In this document: piece after piece, positions 36,188-46,110 of the stretch
Numbering within the stretch: the stretch's first letter is position 1
Layout of the letters: every line of letters starts with the position of its first letter
NCBI GenBank assembly: GCA_963749825.1
Contig: CAVVOI010000012.1
Span: 1,240,001 to 1,304,000 of the forward strand
DNA: 64,000 nucleotides
From: UBA11865 sp963749825
GTDB lineage: Bacteria > Chloroflexota > Anaerolineae > Promineifilales > Promineifilaceae
Direction: 5' to 3'
Made by a program: the position numbers and the translations under genes
The notes under the pieces: model-generated
What the model was told of the DNA's origin: nothing
The model's input: the letters and a program-made list of their open reading frames with translations, nothing else
Database searches by the model: none

Positions 36188-37188
36188 GATACGACTTCCC
36201 CTTGTCGCATTTCCCTGGCCCGATCAAAATCAGACCAGCCCATCCCTTCCCGAATCATGTAATAAATGCCCAACAAAGTAATTGGCAACCACAAAGCAGC
36301 GTGGAGCACCAGCGTATAGGCCACAGCAATGACGCCATCGACGCCATACAGCTCCAGGACGGCGATGCCCGGGGCGTCGAAAGTGCCGACATAGCCGGGA
36401 GCTGATGGCAAGGTGGTGGCCAGGTTGACCACACCGTTCATCAACATCAGCGCAAAATAGCTGACTTCAAAGGGGAAAGCCTGCATGATAAACCAATATT
36501 TGATCGTCTCCAGCAGCCAAATGACGATCGAAGTGGTAAAAATCATCAGCACATTTCGAAAGCTTCGTAACGATTCCAGACCTTCAAGAAATTGTGTAGC
36601 CATGTCCATTAGAGGTTCCCGAACCCGTTGAGGTGCAAAGGCATTGAGCACGATTTCAAAGAATCTCAGAGCTCGTTGGGGCATAGCCGCCAAGGCAAAG
36701 AAGAAGAGCATGGTTCCGAAAAAGACCACGCTAGCAATTATCACAATGCGCCGGAAGATTTCGCTAGGCAAGGGTGTAAGAGGTAGAGCGATGAAGACGA
36801 ACATGAGCATGACCAAGCCGTCAAAGATGCGCTCGACAATGACTGTTGCCAGGCTGGCGCTCATGGCTACGTTTTCGCGGCGGCGCAAAACATAGGATCG
36901 CAAAACCTCGCCGGCCCGAAATGGATAGACATTGTTGCCCATGTAACCAATGACGACCACGGGGAAGAGCCGGCCGAGCGAGATAATTTTCAACGGCCGC
37001 AGCATGTAATGCCAGCGCCAAGTCCGGGCCCAAACAGCCAGGAAGTAAACGCCTACGCTAGGAATGAGCCAGAGGTAATTACCGTGTTGCAGGGCTTTCC
37101 AAACTGATTGCAGGTGTAGGCCGCGCAGCGCCAACCAAAGAAAGAAAGCGCTAATTAAGATGCCAACCAATAGATACCAGCGTTTCAA
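36184..37188 (-). CDS. Flippase-like membrane protein (UPF0104/LPG synthase TM family)
   Basis: This 334-residue protein has about seven to eight hydrophobic helices. It has the family signature NNVYPFRAGEVLRSYVL, and the run LPSAPGYVGTFDAPGIAVLELYGV near residue 260. The family includes lysylphosphatidylglycerol synthase TM domains and archaeal AglD-like flippases. In this setting (with a nucleotide-sugar dehydrogenase and an FAD enzyme) a role in lipid-linked sugar handling is likely. It starts the operon that runs through 34877-36187. An A/T-rich promoter region lies upstream. Confidence 0.8.
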   Translation of the reverse strand: MKRWYLLVGILISAFFLWLALRGLHLQSVWKALQHGNYLWLIPSVGVYFLAVWARTWRWHYMLRPLKIISLGRLFPVVVIGYMGNNVYPFRAGEVLRSYVLRRRENVAMSASLATVIVERIFDGLVMLMFVFIALPLTPLPSEIFRRIVIIASVVFFGTMLFFFALAAMPQRALRFFEIVLNAFAPQRVREPLMDMATQFLEGLESLRSFRNVLMIFTTSIVIWLLETIKYWFIMQAFPFEVSYFALMLMNGVVNLATTLPSAPGYVGTFDAPGIAVLELYGVDGVIAVAYTLVLHAALWLPITLLGIYYMIREGMGWSDFDRAREMRQGEVVS

Positions 37189-37471
37189 ATTGCGGTCCTA
37201 AACACGAAACAGTTTCGGATCATTATTCTTTTGCCGTCTCGTCCAAACTTCGCTTTCCAGCTACCAGATAGCTCAAATAACAGTCACCAAACTAAACAAT
37301 ATACACAGAAAGTTTAACAAGGCCGCAATTGTACCACGGGCAAAGATGGATTCACCGTTTAATACTCTCTGCGGATATGCTATCTCTTTGGGAAAAGGCA
37401 TTCATGTCCCACCCAAGTGAAACCAGATTTGCCATTTGATTGAATCGACAATGAGAAGAGTAATGATACTT
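37189..37471. other. Intergenic region upstream of the flippase-like gene
   Basis: This 283-base stretch separates two minus-strand genes, 3' of the expansin tail and 5' of the flippase-like gene. It should carry the promoter for 36184-37188. I see no hairpin of note and no RNA gene. Confidence 0.4.
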
Positions 37472-38553
37472 TTACATGGCAACTGCGGTTTCAAACTGGT
37501 TCAGCTTCAACCCGTTTCTACCAAAATCACGCTGCCAAAGATCGAATCCAAGATCTCGGTCTGATGAAGAACTTCGTTGCCCATCTTCCCAAGGGGGTTC
37601 AGTCATCAGTTCATTAGTCGCAGTCGGATTGACAATGGTAGCCGGTTCAACCGTTGGCTCTGGTGTTTCGGACAATTTCGGCACGATGGTCAGGTCGGCC
37701 GTCGTTTCGGACACAACAACCGCTCCCTTTACGGCGGGGGAGGAAATTGGCTGGTACCACTGACGCTGCCATTTTCAATATGGGGGATACCACTCTCGAT
37801 GATCGTATGGCCGAAAACATCGGTTACCCGGAAAGTATATGGCCCAGGTCCCATGCCACTCGCTTCCACAAAGTAATTCCATTCTGTCCGCGAAACCTCT
37901 TTGAACTGGCCATTAGGTGCCCGATATTCAAAACGTGCGATTGGGTTGCGATGATTTCGAATTTGCACGGCAGTCCACCATTGGTTGCTGCCATCTTTGA
38001 AATGGTAAATGATTGGGTCCGACAACGGCGGACTAACAAGTTGCCAGGTGATAGGCACGCGGCCGAGAGGTATGTCGGCGATGAGGGCGAATGCTTCTCG
38101 GCTTAAGTCGACGTCACCCTCAGGGCATTCAGGGCAGCGATCGACGATGCGAACCATCACGCTCCCTTTAAGTCCCTTAACTGATACATAGGCCCCGCAC
38201 AAAGCTGCCATGTCATAATCGGTATGATTCATAGCCGCGACCATGAGATTGCCCGGTGATGCTGGAAAAAGACAATTGCCTGCCCCAGTCGCATTGTAAT
38301 ATGTGCCCTCGCCCGCGTGCACCGGGCCAAATGGAACCGGCTGATTAGAATTCGTCAGTGACAAGGGCAAATATATGATTGGGACAATGGCAGCTGTGGA
38401 GGTCGGGTCTTGAGTCAATGGTAGTTTTTCGGCACGCAGGTGATCATTAACCGGCTGAGCCTTTCCGGCGGATGCTATCGCTATAGCCATGAATAAACCC
38501 AGCAGAAATATCAAAATCCGCCACGTCCGGTCAAGTGTCACCCTTGCCAGCAT
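37472..38553 (-). CDS. Expansin (EXLX1-like), possibly with a frameshifted Pro/Thr tail
   Basis: The intact part is 37729-38553, 274 residues: signal peptide, then a double-psi barrel (HAGEGTYYNATGAG, then VRIVDRCPECPEGDVDLSREAF) and a C-terminal CBM63-like domain (GSNQWWTAVQIRNHR, EWNYFVEASGMGPGPYTFRV). It matches bacterial expansin EXLX1 in order and length, including Asp in VDLSR, and ends SQFPPPP. Expansins loosen cellulose or peptidoglycan networks without hydrolysis. Beyond the stop another frame (to 37472) encodes a Thr/Pro/Glu-rich tail (TVEPATIVNPTATNEL). One extra base in the CCCCC run at ~37735 would join them. The tail may also be chance sequence. Confidence 0.75.
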
Positions 38554-38837
38554 ATCTTTACTTTACTCATCGCCTGGCAACAAAGCAAAAAAAACGCTTG
38601 TTGCAAGACTAATGCCCGAAAGCACCATCGATTTCAGTCATCTACTGGCTATCATGCGCTGACGACGAGCTTCTAGAGCAGGCTTCTTTTTCAGATCCGG
38701 CCTTGTTCATTCGTTCGGGCGTCACACCTTCGGCCAGTCATGATCGGGGATTTTTTGGCTGATTGTCCTCTATGTGTACAATCAGAGAAGATTTCATCGC
38801 CAAGTATCTTGGCGTGGTAGGCACAGGAGGATAATCG

Positions 38838-39866
38838 ATGGGATACCAATCCGATGAAATGGATGATACTTGGGCGGACCTTGTACCAAAGCAGCCTAAG
38901 CAGCGGGATAGGTTGCCACTGTGGATAGCGATAGTGGCCGTCGTCCTGGTCCTGGGTTGCCTGTGCGCGGCAGGCGCTTTCATTATCAGCCAGGAGTTTT
39001 TTCCCAAATCGGAAGAGGTAGACATTCCCAAAGCCCCCACGACCCAGACAATCGACCCGCTGGAAACGAGCGTGCCGGAGACGGAAGTCGCGGCCATTGA
39101 TCCGACCCAACAGGTAACCGAAGTGCCACCGCCAACTCCCGAGGGAATCGCTTCGCCAACGCTGGTCCTGGCAGCTACAGCGACTGTGATCCCATCAGTT
39201 ACAGAAGCGCCGTTAACAACCAACGATATTGAAGCAGGGCGACTTTCTTCCCCACCAGTAATCGACGGATTTCTTGATGAATGGCTAACTGAACCGGCTT
39301 TCTTATCCGCTTTCCTGGTTCACCAAATAGCCGGCTGGGATGGCAGTGATGATCTGAATGCAGCCTGGCGACTAGCCTGGGATGAAACAAACCTGTACAT
39401 CGGCGTCGAGGTGACCGATGACAGCCATGTCCAGACCCAGATTGGCAACCAGATCTTCCGTGGTGACAGCCTTGATATTCAATTTGACACCGATCGTTTG
39501 GGAGATTTTGGTCCCGGTCTCAGCCCCGATGATTTTCAAATCACGTTTTCGCCGGGAGATTTTGGCTCCTTGCCATCGTCGGCCTTTCGATTTCAAGGAA
39601 CGCCTGGAGGGCAGATTCTAGATGCACCCGGCGGCCACCATGTGAATCTCCAGGCCCGCCAAACGCCATCGGGTTATAACTTGGAGGCGGCCATCCCTTG
39701 GAGTGATCTAAACCTGACACCCACGGCAGGACTGCTCATCGGCCTCAGCTTGAATGCCAACGATAATGACACTCCGGGCACGGCCGTTCAAGAAATTATG
39801 AAATCCCACATTTCTACCCGCACTTTGACCAACCCCAGTAGTTGGGGAACGCTGACATTACGCTAA
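38838..39866 (+). CDS. TM-anchored surface protein with CBM9-like domain
   Basis: This 342-residue protein has a short cytoplasmic N-terminus, a single TM helix at residues ~27-50, a Thr/Pro/Glu-rich stalk (~50-130), and a C-terminal beta-sandwich of ~200 residues. The domain opens PPVIDGFLDEWLTEP, then AWRLAWDETNLYIGVEVTDDS, which is the typical start of CBM9-like carbohydrate-binding domains. It probably binds sugar polymers at the cell surface. It is divergent from the expansin and has a promoter region of 284 bases in between. Confidence 0.75.
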   Translation: MGYQSDEMDDTWADLVPKQPKQRDRLPLWIAIVAVVLVLGCLCAAGAFIISQEFFPKSEEVDIPKAPTTQTIDPLETSVPETEVAAIDPTQQVTEVPPPTPEGIASPTLVLAATATVIPSVTEAPLTTNDIEAGRLSSPPVIDGFLDEWLTEPAFLSAFLVHQIAGWDGSDDLNAAWRLAWDETNLYIGVEVTDDSHVQTQIGNQIFRGDSLDIQFDTDRLGDFGPGLSPDDFQITFSPGDFGSLPSSAFRFQGTPGGQILDAPGGHHVNLQARQTPSGYNLEAAIPWSDLNLTPTAGLLIGLSLNANDNDTPGTAVQEIMKSHISTRTLTNPSSWGTLTLR

Positions 39867-39918
39867 GTTACAAGCAGCTCGCGTAGAAAAATTGGAAAAC
39901 GAATCTCGAATTTCAGCC

Positions 39919-41862
39919 TTAAATATTTTTGACCCGCAATGGGATCTGATCCTTCCCTTGTCCTTTCCTCCGTGCAGAGATCCGGGTCACGGGTGGGCAT
40001 TCCCAGGCTTCGGCCGGTGTCTCACGCCGTAAATCTTTGAGTTTTGGTAAAATGCCGCAGGCGAAACATTGATCTCGACAGTCGATCCGCGTCTCCCCTT
40101 GCTGGCTCATCAGATAATCCTGGGTCAAGAAGCGCCGGGTAACAGCAACATCTATATGTTCCCAAGGAAATAGTTCATCCAGCGAGCGCTTCCGGTGGGT
40201 GTAGAAGGCCATATCGAGCCCTTCGGCCGCGCATGCTTCTCGCCATAAGTCCAGATCGAAATGCTCGTACCAGGCGTCAAACTTAGCGCCATTTTGCCAG
40301 GCTCGTTCGATAACACTGGCAACTCGCCGGTCTCCTCTAGAGAGAAAACCTTCGTAGATCGATTCATCCGGGTTGTTCCAGCGCAACCTTAGGCCCTGTC
40401 CTCGCACTTCTCGCTTTAATAGATCCAGCTTTTCCCGGATATTGGACAACTCATCCATTGACTCCCATTGGAACGGCGTATGGGGTTTGGGTATAAAAGT
40501 ACTCACGCCCACGTTGACGCCGGCCTTTTTGCCGTGAAACTCCCGACCAACGGCTAAGACCGCCTTAGAAAGATCAGCAATGGCCTGGACATCCTCCAAC
40601 TCTTCCTGTGGGTGGCCGATCATGAAATAGAGTTTGATGGTTCGCCAATTACGTTGATAAATCTCCCTGACTGTATCCAACAACTCTTTATCGGAGACGT
40701 ACTTGTTGATGATATTGCGCATCTTTTCGGTCGCCGCCTCAGGCGCCAGAGTAAAACCACTTCTTTTGCTAGCGCCCAGGTTATCCATCAGTTGGGTCGA
40801 GACCGACTCGATGCGCAGCGAAGGCAGGGAAATGGAAATGCCATCATCGCCAAATCGTTGGCCGATTTTTTCGGTTAGTTCCAAAACGTGAGTGTAATCG
40901 CTGGATGATAACGACAGCAAGCCTATTTCCTCGTAGCCAGTCTTCTGCAAGATTTGCTCCATGGCTTCCAGGATTTCATCGACCGGCCGTTCGCGGACAG
41001 GCCTTGTGATCATGCCCGCATGGCAAAATCGACAACCCCTGGTGCAGCCGCGCATGATCTCGATGGGCGCTCTGTTATGAACGGTCTCAATGAAAGGTAC
41101 GATGAAATCAGTCACCGGTGGGGGCAGGACCGGAACGATCGCCTTCAGCACCTTATCCGGGGCCTCGGAGACAATTGGAAATATCCTGGCGATTCTGCCG
41201 TCAGGCCGGTAATCGACATCATAAAAACGAGGTACGTAACAACCTTCAAGTTGAGCCAGGTGTCGCAATTGGGTATGGCGATCCAGGTGTTCTCCTGCTC
41301 GCATCGTGCTTATAATCTCTAGAATCGCTTCTTCCCCTTCCCCAATGACAAAAAGATCGATGAATGGCGCCATGGGTTCTGGGTTGTAACAAGCATGTCC
41401 TCCGGCAATGACCAGGGGATGAGAAGCATCTCTCTCTTCCGACCTGATCGGCAAGCCGGCCAAATCAAGCATATTGAGCGTATTGGTATAGAGTTGTTCG
41501 TATGGTAAGCTGAATGCCAATAGGTCAAAATCGCCTATGGCATGCTTCGTCTCGAGCGAGAACAGGGGCATGCCCAACTCACGCATCAGTCCTTCCATGT
41601 CAGCCCAAGGCGTGTATACACGCTCGGCGAGCAGATTCTTGTGCTTGTTGACAAGATCATAAAGGATCATCAAACCAAGATTCGACATGCCCAAGTCGTA
41701 AATATCGGGAAAGGCCAGGGCGACCTTGTAATCAATCTGCCCCCAATCCTTGACAATCTGGTTATATTCTCCACCGGTATAGCGACCCGGTTTGTTCACC
41801 CGCAGCAAAACGCGCTCGAGGGAATTATTAATCTCTTCGGCTGACCAATGGCAATTCATCAT
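39919..41862 (-). CDS. B12-binding-like radical SAM protein (TIGR03960-like)
   Basis: The 647-residue protein has an N-terminal cobalamin-binding-like Rossmann part, the radical SAM cluster motif C273-x3-C277-x2-C280 in RGCTRGCRFC, and a C-terminal half with ERAWQNGAKFDAWYEHF and CFACGIL (another Cys pair). Family resemblance is to the YgiQ/TIGR03960 group, often found near RNA-modification and translation genes; some members are fused to a second domain (TIGR03936-like). Substrate unknown. It is divergent from the two-component genes, 229 bases apart. Confidence 0.85.
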   Translation of the reverse strand: MMNCHWSAEEINNSLERVLLRVNKPGRYTGGEYNQIVKDWGQIDYKVALAFPDIYDLGMSNLGLMILYDLVNKHKNLLAERVYTPWADMEGLMRELGMPLFSLETKHAIGDFDLLAFSLPYEQLYTNTLNMLDLAGLPIRSEERDASHPLVIAGGHACYNPEPMAPFIDLFVIGEGEEAILEIISTMRAGEHLDRHTQLRHLAQLEGCYVPRFYDVDYRPDGRIARIFPIVSEAPDKVLKAIVPVLPPPVTDFIVPFIETVHNRAPIEIMRGCTRGCRFCHAGMITRPVRERPVDEILEAMEQILQKTGYEEIGLLSLSSSDYTHVLELTEKIGQRFGDDGISISLPSLRIESVSTQLMDNLGASKRSGFTLAPEAATEKMRNIINKYVSDKELLDTVREIYQRNWRTIKLYFMIGHPQEELEDVQAIADLSKAVLAVGREFHGKKAGVNVGVSTFIPKPHTPFQWESMDELSNIREKLDLLKREVRGQGLRLRWNNPDESIYEGFLSRGDRRVASVIERAWQNGAKFDAWYEHFDLDLWREACAAEGLDMAFYTHRKRSLDELFPWEHIDVAVTRRFLTQDYLMSQQGETRIDCRDQCFACGILPKLKDLRRETPAEAWECPPVTRISARRKGQGKDQIPLRVKNI

Positions 41863-41963
41863 ACTTAATTTATCTCAAGGCAGACTGTACCGGACATTCA
41901 GCCCGGTTTACCGCCAGAGCTACTAGATAACTATTCAATTTTCTATCAATAAACTCAGAATAA

Positions 41964-41977
41964 TTGATTATAACCAA
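41964..41977. promoter_or_regulatory. FNR/CRP-like site
   Basis: TTGAT-TATA-ACCAA matches the FNR consensus TTGATnnnnATCAA at nine of ten fixed positions. It lies 114 bases upstream of the sensor kinase start and 101 bases from the divergent radical SAM start. One near-match in a long window may be chance; it is noted because the kinase probably controls respiration genes. Confidence 0.25.
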
Positions 41978-42091
41978 CGAATGATTAAGGTGCATCCGTT
42001 TGCCGGTCACAATATTAGTCAAATGACATATGAAATAGGTGATATTTTGCGTTGAAACATAACTTCAAAACGGTTACCCTACAGTGTAGTT

Positions 42092-43678
42092 ATGGATCCC
42101 TTGGCTCAATTTTTCGCCGATAACATCATCGTAGTCTATTTCTGCTACGGCTTAGCTTTCTTCATCATGGGCCTGGTCATCTGGCTGGAATCTAACCGCA
42201 CCTCGGAATTCCGGATCGCCAGTGCCTTCATCTTGTTAGCCGCCTTTGGCATTATCCATGGCATGCATGAATGGTACGAGATGTTTCAACTGCTTAAGAC
42301 CTCGGGCGTGACCACGATTCCCAATTGGCTACTGCTCGACGAGTTACGTATTGCCCATTTGGTCGTTTCTTTTCTTTTATTGATCGTCTTTGGCGTACGG
42401 CTTCTCTTTTCCACGCATCGTAAAGATGGCGGGGAAACGAAATTGGCCTGGATCGCCGCCGGCATATTTCTGGCGCTTTGGGTCATCAGCGCGCTTGTAA
42501 CCAAATGGCTTTACCAACCAGAGCAAGATGAATTCATGACCGCCATTGATGTACTAAGCCGATACATCATCGGCATACCGGGCGCGTTGCTCGCAGCCTG
42601 GGCCATCGTCCTCCAACAACGCTCCTTTCAAAGCCGCAGCCGAATCGGCTTCGGCCGCGATTTACAGTGGGCGGCATGGGCACTCATCCTGTATGGCGTG
42701 ATTGGCCAAGCATTTCCTCCGGAAAGCTTCATCTTTCCCGCAAACATCTTAAACAGTCGTTGGTTCTTTGAAACCTTTGGCATCCCAATACAGTTTTTCC
42801 GGGCGGTGGAAGCAGCCTTAATGGCTATCTTCTTCATACGCGCCTTACGCGCCTTCGAATTGGAACGCCGGGAACGTATGACCCAGGCCCAGGAAGAAAA
42901 AATCGCCGCCCAAAAGGAAACTCTCAAGATCCAACAAGATGCTCAGCGAGAAACGGAACAGCTCAATCTCGAATTACGCGAAAGGGAGGAACTCCTGGCC
43001 AAGCTATTGCACCAGGTTGTCTCGGTGCAGGAGGGCGAAAGACAGCGCATCGCCCGCGAATTACATGATGGCGCCGGTCAAATCTTAACCGGTCTTGGCC
43101 TTGGCCTGGCGGCCGCCAATGAAAGCGTCAAGAGCGATCCTGCGTTAGCCGCCGATCAACTCGCCGAACTTAAGCGGCTGAATGCTCAGGCTTTGGAAGA
43201 ACTCCACAATATCATCGTCGATTTGCGTCCCAGTGTCCTGGATGATTTGGGCCTGGTTCCGGCTCTCAATGCCCAGGTACAACAATTTGAATCCCGTACC
43301 GGTGTCAAGGCCCGCTTGGAGGTTATAGGCCGGCGTATTCGTTTACAACCTGAGTTAGAAACGATACTCTTCCGCATTGGCCAAGAGGCTTTGACAAACA
43401 TCGCCAAGCATGCCAAGGCCGACTCGGTGTGCATGCGTCTGCTCTACCATCAAAACTGCATCAAGCTAGTCATCGAAGATAATGGCTGTGGATTTGAGCC
43501 GGAAGCTACCCTAAAACCAGTCAGTCAACAGCGAACAGCCTGGGGATTATTAGGCATTCAAGAACGCGTAGCCTTGGTTGGCGGAGTCTGCTTCATTATC
43601 TCCAAACCCGATTCGGGTACAACCATCCACATCACCGTTCCTTTAATGAACGAGAGGAAGAATCATGTCGAAAATTAG
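42092..43678 (+). CDS. Sensor histidine kinase, NarL-type (HisKA_3)
   Basis: The 528-residue protein has an N-terminal membrane part of about seven hydrophobic helices (residues ~12-255), an acidic/basic coiled coil (~258-305), a dimerisation domain with the phospho-acceptor His325 in RQRIARELHDGAGQ, and a HATPase domain (GQEALTNIAKHAKADS, then VIEDNGCGFEP). This is the NarX/DesK kinase class. The large N-terminal membrane sensor resembles MASE/7TM-like input domains. Its 3' end overlaps the response regulator gene by 14 bases, so they form one pair. The signal is not evident; it sits next to a large respiratory island. Confidence 0.88.
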   Translation: MDPLAQFFADNIIVVYFCYGLAFFIMGLVIWLESNRTSEFRIASAFILLAAFGIIHGMHEWYEMFQLLKTSGVTTIPNWLLLDELRIAHLVVSFLLLIVFGVRLLFSTHRKDGGETKLAWIAAGIFLALWVISALVTKWLYQPEQDEFMTAIDVLSRYIIGIPGALLAAWAIVLQQRSFQSRSRIGFGRDLQWAAWALILYGVIGQAFPPESFIFPANILNSRWFFETFGIPIQFFRAVEAALMAIFFIRALRAFELERRERMTQAQEEKIAAQKETLKIQQDAQRETEQLNLELREREELLAKLLHQVVSVQEGERQRIARELHDGAGQILTGLGLGLAAANESVKSDPALAADQLAELKRLNAQALEELHNIIVDLRPSVLDDLGLVPALNAQVQQFESRTGVKARLEVIGRRIRLQPELETILFRIGQEALTNIAKHAKADSVCMRLLYHQNCIKLVIEDNGCGFEPEATLKPVSQQRTAWGLLGIQERVALVGGVCFIISKPDSGTTIHITVPLMNERKNHVEN

Positions 43679-44324
43679 CCTGATCCTGGCCGATGATCAC
43701 GCGGTCGTGCGCTCTGGCTTGAGGATGTTGCTGGAAGCCCAACCAGATATCGATATCTTGGCTGAAGCAGAATCCGGTTATGAGGCCGTGCAACAAGTCG
43801 AATCGCTGCGACCCAATGTAGTCTTGATGGATATCCAGATGCCGGGTCTATCAGGCATCGAAGCCACCAAAGAAATCAGGCGAATTGCCCCAGATACGGC
43901 CGTTTTAGCCCTGACGATGCACGAAGACGATCAATACTTTTTCGAAATGATTAATGCCGGTGCATCGGGCTATGTCCCCAAACGAGCCGCCCCCGACGAA
44001 CTACTTATCGCCATTCGAACGGTCGCCCGCGGCGAGGTCTTTCTTTATCCCTCACTGGCAACGCGTTTGGTCCAGGACTATTTGCGACGAGGAGAAGATC
44101 CTGAACAAGGACAGGTGATCGATGACTTGACGCCGAGGGAGCATGAGGTTCTCGTCCATATCGCCGAAGGGCAATCCAATGCCGAAATAGCCCAGGACCT
44201 CGTCATCAGCGTAAAAACCGTCGATCGCCATCGCGAAAACATCATGCGTAAGCTGAATATGCACAGCCGGATCGACCTGGTCAAATTTGCTATTAAGAGA
44301 GGTTTAATCGATTTGGATGAGTAA
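43665..44324 (+). CDS. Response regulator, NarL/FixJ type
   Basis: The 219-residue protein has a receiver domain with the phosphoryl-accepting Asp56 in NVVLMDIQMPG, the acidic pair DD at 10-11 and Lys near 106 in GYVPKRAA. The C-terminal LuxR HTH lies at ~150-215 (LTPREHEVLVHIAEGQSNAEIA, VKTVDRHRENIMRKL). It acts with the kinase whose gene it overlaps. Targets are unknown, but the respiratory genes that follow are candidates. Confidence 0.93.
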   Translation: MSKISLILADDHAVVRSGLRMLLEAQPDIDILAEAESGYEAVQQVESLRPNVVLMDIQMPGLSGIEATKEIRRIAPDTAVLALTMHEDDQYFFEMINAGASGYVPKRAAPDELLIAIRTVARGEVFLYPSLATRLVQDYLRRGEDPEQGQVIDDLTPREHEVLVHIAEGQSNAEIAQDLVISVKTVDRHRENIMRKLNMHSRIDLVKFAIKRGLIDLDE

Positions 44325-44354
44325 GGAGAAGAATCGACAAAAAACAGCCAACAT

Positions 44355-44393
44355 GCCCCGGCCGAATCTTCGATACGACCGGGGCGTTTGTTT
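44355..44393. terminator. Terminator after the response regulator
   Basis: GCCCCGG (44355-44361) pairs with CCGGGGC (44379-44385), followed by GTTTGTTT. It lies just after the regulator stop and before the convergent small membrane protein gene. Confidence 0.7.
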
Positions 44394-44427
44394 CTAATCG
44401 TAATGATGTTTTTTACCTCGACCGTAG

Positions 44428-44817
44428 TCAGGCTGTCACAGGCACCGCTAGCTCTTCTCCTCTAGCGTAGATAGGGCAGTTCGGGCACGATTTGGGCAAT
44501 TGGCCCTCATGCGTCAAACGTACCAGCCAGCAAGGTATTCCGGCCTGTTTTCGGGCGGGGCAATCTTCCTGCTTCGTTTCCTCGCAGTTTCTGAGAATCC
44601 AGCAAGGAACGGTGATCACCGGCAGCTTTAATTCGCTCGCCGGTTCAGTTTTTAGGCCGGCGAGCGCTTCCTCTTGCACCAGCAATTCGTCCTCTGCCCG
44701 CCACCGGTCAACCAGGCGATTCATCAGGTAGCCGAAAGCCAGGGTGATGGCCAAGGGAGCGACGCAGCGCAAGGCGAATAAGCCTAGCATCACTACTGTC
44801 CCTTCAAGCTCGTTCAT
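44428..44817 (-). CDS. Small membrane protein with a Cys-rich two-CW-like domain
   Basis: The 129-residue protein has an N-terminal TM helix (about residues 8-33). Its first 43 residues resemble the 43-residue protein encoded at 48315-48446 (LF, R, PL, T-L, FG-LMNR and a final ED shared at the same positions). The C-terminal part has CWILRNCEETKQEDC, then PCWLVRL and SCPNCPIY, a Cys pattern like the so-called two-CW domain. It probably binds a metal or a redox centre at the cytoplasmic face. It is the last gene (in transcription order) of the NrfD module, 33 bases after it, so it may be an accessory subunit. Confidence 0.75.
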   Translation of the reverse strand: MNELEGTVVMLGLFALRCVAPLAITLAFGYLMNRLVDRWRAEDELLVQEEALAGLKTEPASELKLPVITVPCWILRNCEETKQEDCPARKQAGIPCWLVRLTHEGQLPKSCPNCPIYARGEELAVPVTA

Positions 44818-44850
44818 CGATATGTCCTTCTATAATGGTGAAAAGTTGCT

Positions 44851-46110
44851 TTAGTCAGTAGATATTGATACCGGCACCGGTATTGCTTCGGTGGGTTCCG
44901 GCTCAACTTCAACAGAATGATCCACGACTTTCAGGTAGCGCACACCAATCGTAAAGGCCAGTAGACCATAGGCAATTGCACCTGCGGCCGCCGCGAATTC
45001 GACAATCGATGGCATGTAATATGCGTATCGGGGCGCTAGCTCCTGGGGCATTACGCCAAAGGCCACTAGTTGACCGACCAGGTTGATATCCCAACGATAA
45101 GCAACCAGGCCACCGACGACCAGCAATAAGGCCAGGATATGAAGCCTGGGTTGGCTTCGTAATCTGGAACTGAGCAAGATAATCATGGGCACGATGATGC
45201 CCAGCAAAATCTCGCCAGCCCAGAAATTAAAAGCCAGCGGCCCTTGGGTTAACATATTCAGCCCCTCACTTCGGGCCGGCTCGTAAGTATAGCTAGTGGC
45301 CAAAACATCCCAGAAGCGGAAGTAGAGGTAACCCACCAGCGCCCAGCCGATAAACCTGGAAACCTGGTCAAGGAGATCTTGGTTGACCTTGGCCTTGGGC
45401 GTCAAACCTGAGGCCAACCTTGAAGCCAGGACGGTTAATGCCGGCCCGGCAACCATGGCCGAGAAGATGAACAATACCGCTAGGCTCGGCCGGTACCAGA
45501 TCGGCCGCGCCTTAAGTACTCCATAGGTCGCGCCCAGGGACGATTGGTGGAGCAAGGAGAGACACAGGCCGAGCACGGCCAAGATAGGCGCCAATTTATG
45601 GACGCTGCTCATGCCCCCGGCTATCCTGGGCCAACGACGCTGCATGAAGTCCGATTTACCAAAGATAGGCGTCACTTCAAGGAGCAGTACCGTGAAGTAA
45701 AGGCAGACACACATCGTCACTTCCCATAGAGGAGAGTGTATGTTCCAAAACCTAATGGCGTGCCAGAACCGATCCGGCCGGCCAATGTCTAGCAGCAGCA
45801 TCAACATGGCGATGCTATAGCCAATGATGCCCACGAACACAGCCGTGCGCGCCACCGGCTCGAACCTTTTTAGTCCCAACAGGTAGACAGCCGCCGAAAA
45901 CATGAAGGCGCCGGCGCTGAGTGCGATAGCAGACAGATCAACGGTTATCCACAGTCCCCAGGGAATCAAGTCATTCAGGTTGGTTACAACCAATCCTTTG
46001 CTGAAAACAAAAACCGCAGCGACGACACCGGCGATAATGAGGGCCGCCAAAGCCGCCACCCAAACTGGAAAGTACAGACGCCGGTAAGGAACGTTTGTAA
46101 GGGCTTTCAT
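44851..46110 (-). CDS. NrfD/PsrC-type quinone-reactive membrane subunit
   Basis: The 419-residue protein has about ten TM helices and the pattern of the NrfD/PsrC/HybB-type polysulfide reductase membrane subunit, which exchanges electrons with the quinone pool without haem. Typical features include GLWITVDLSAIALSAGAF near residue 52 and IGRPDRFWHAIRFWN near 107. Its 5' end overlaps the ferredoxin-like gene by four bases. The module order (cytochrome, FeS protein, NrfD) resembles Nrf/ACIII/Qrc-like complexes. Confidence 0.88.
   Translation of the reverse strand: MKALTNVPYRRLYFPVWVAALAALIIAGVVAAVFVFSKGLVVTNLNDLIPWGLWITVDLSAIALSAGAFMFSAAVYLLGLKRFEPVARTAVFVGIIGYSIAMLMLLLDIGRPDRFWHAIRFWNIHSPLWEVTMCVCLYFTVLLLEVTPIFGKSDFMQRRWPRIAGGMSSVHKLAPILAVLGLCLSLLHQSSLGATYGVLKARPIWYRPSLAVLFIFSAMVAGPALTVLASRLASGLTPKAKVNQDLLDQVSRFIGWALVGYLYFRFWDVLATSYTYEPARSEGLNMLTQGPLAFNFWAGEILLGIIVPMIILLSSRLRSQPRLHILALLLVVGGLVAYRWDINLVGQLVAFGVMPQELAPRYAYYMPSIVEFAAAAGAIAYGLLAFTIGVRYLKVVDHSVEVEPEPTEAIPVPVSISTD

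Noticed and set aside
37654..38106. 150-codon open frame on the plus strand
   Set aside because: It is antisense to the expansin, whose motifs are clear.
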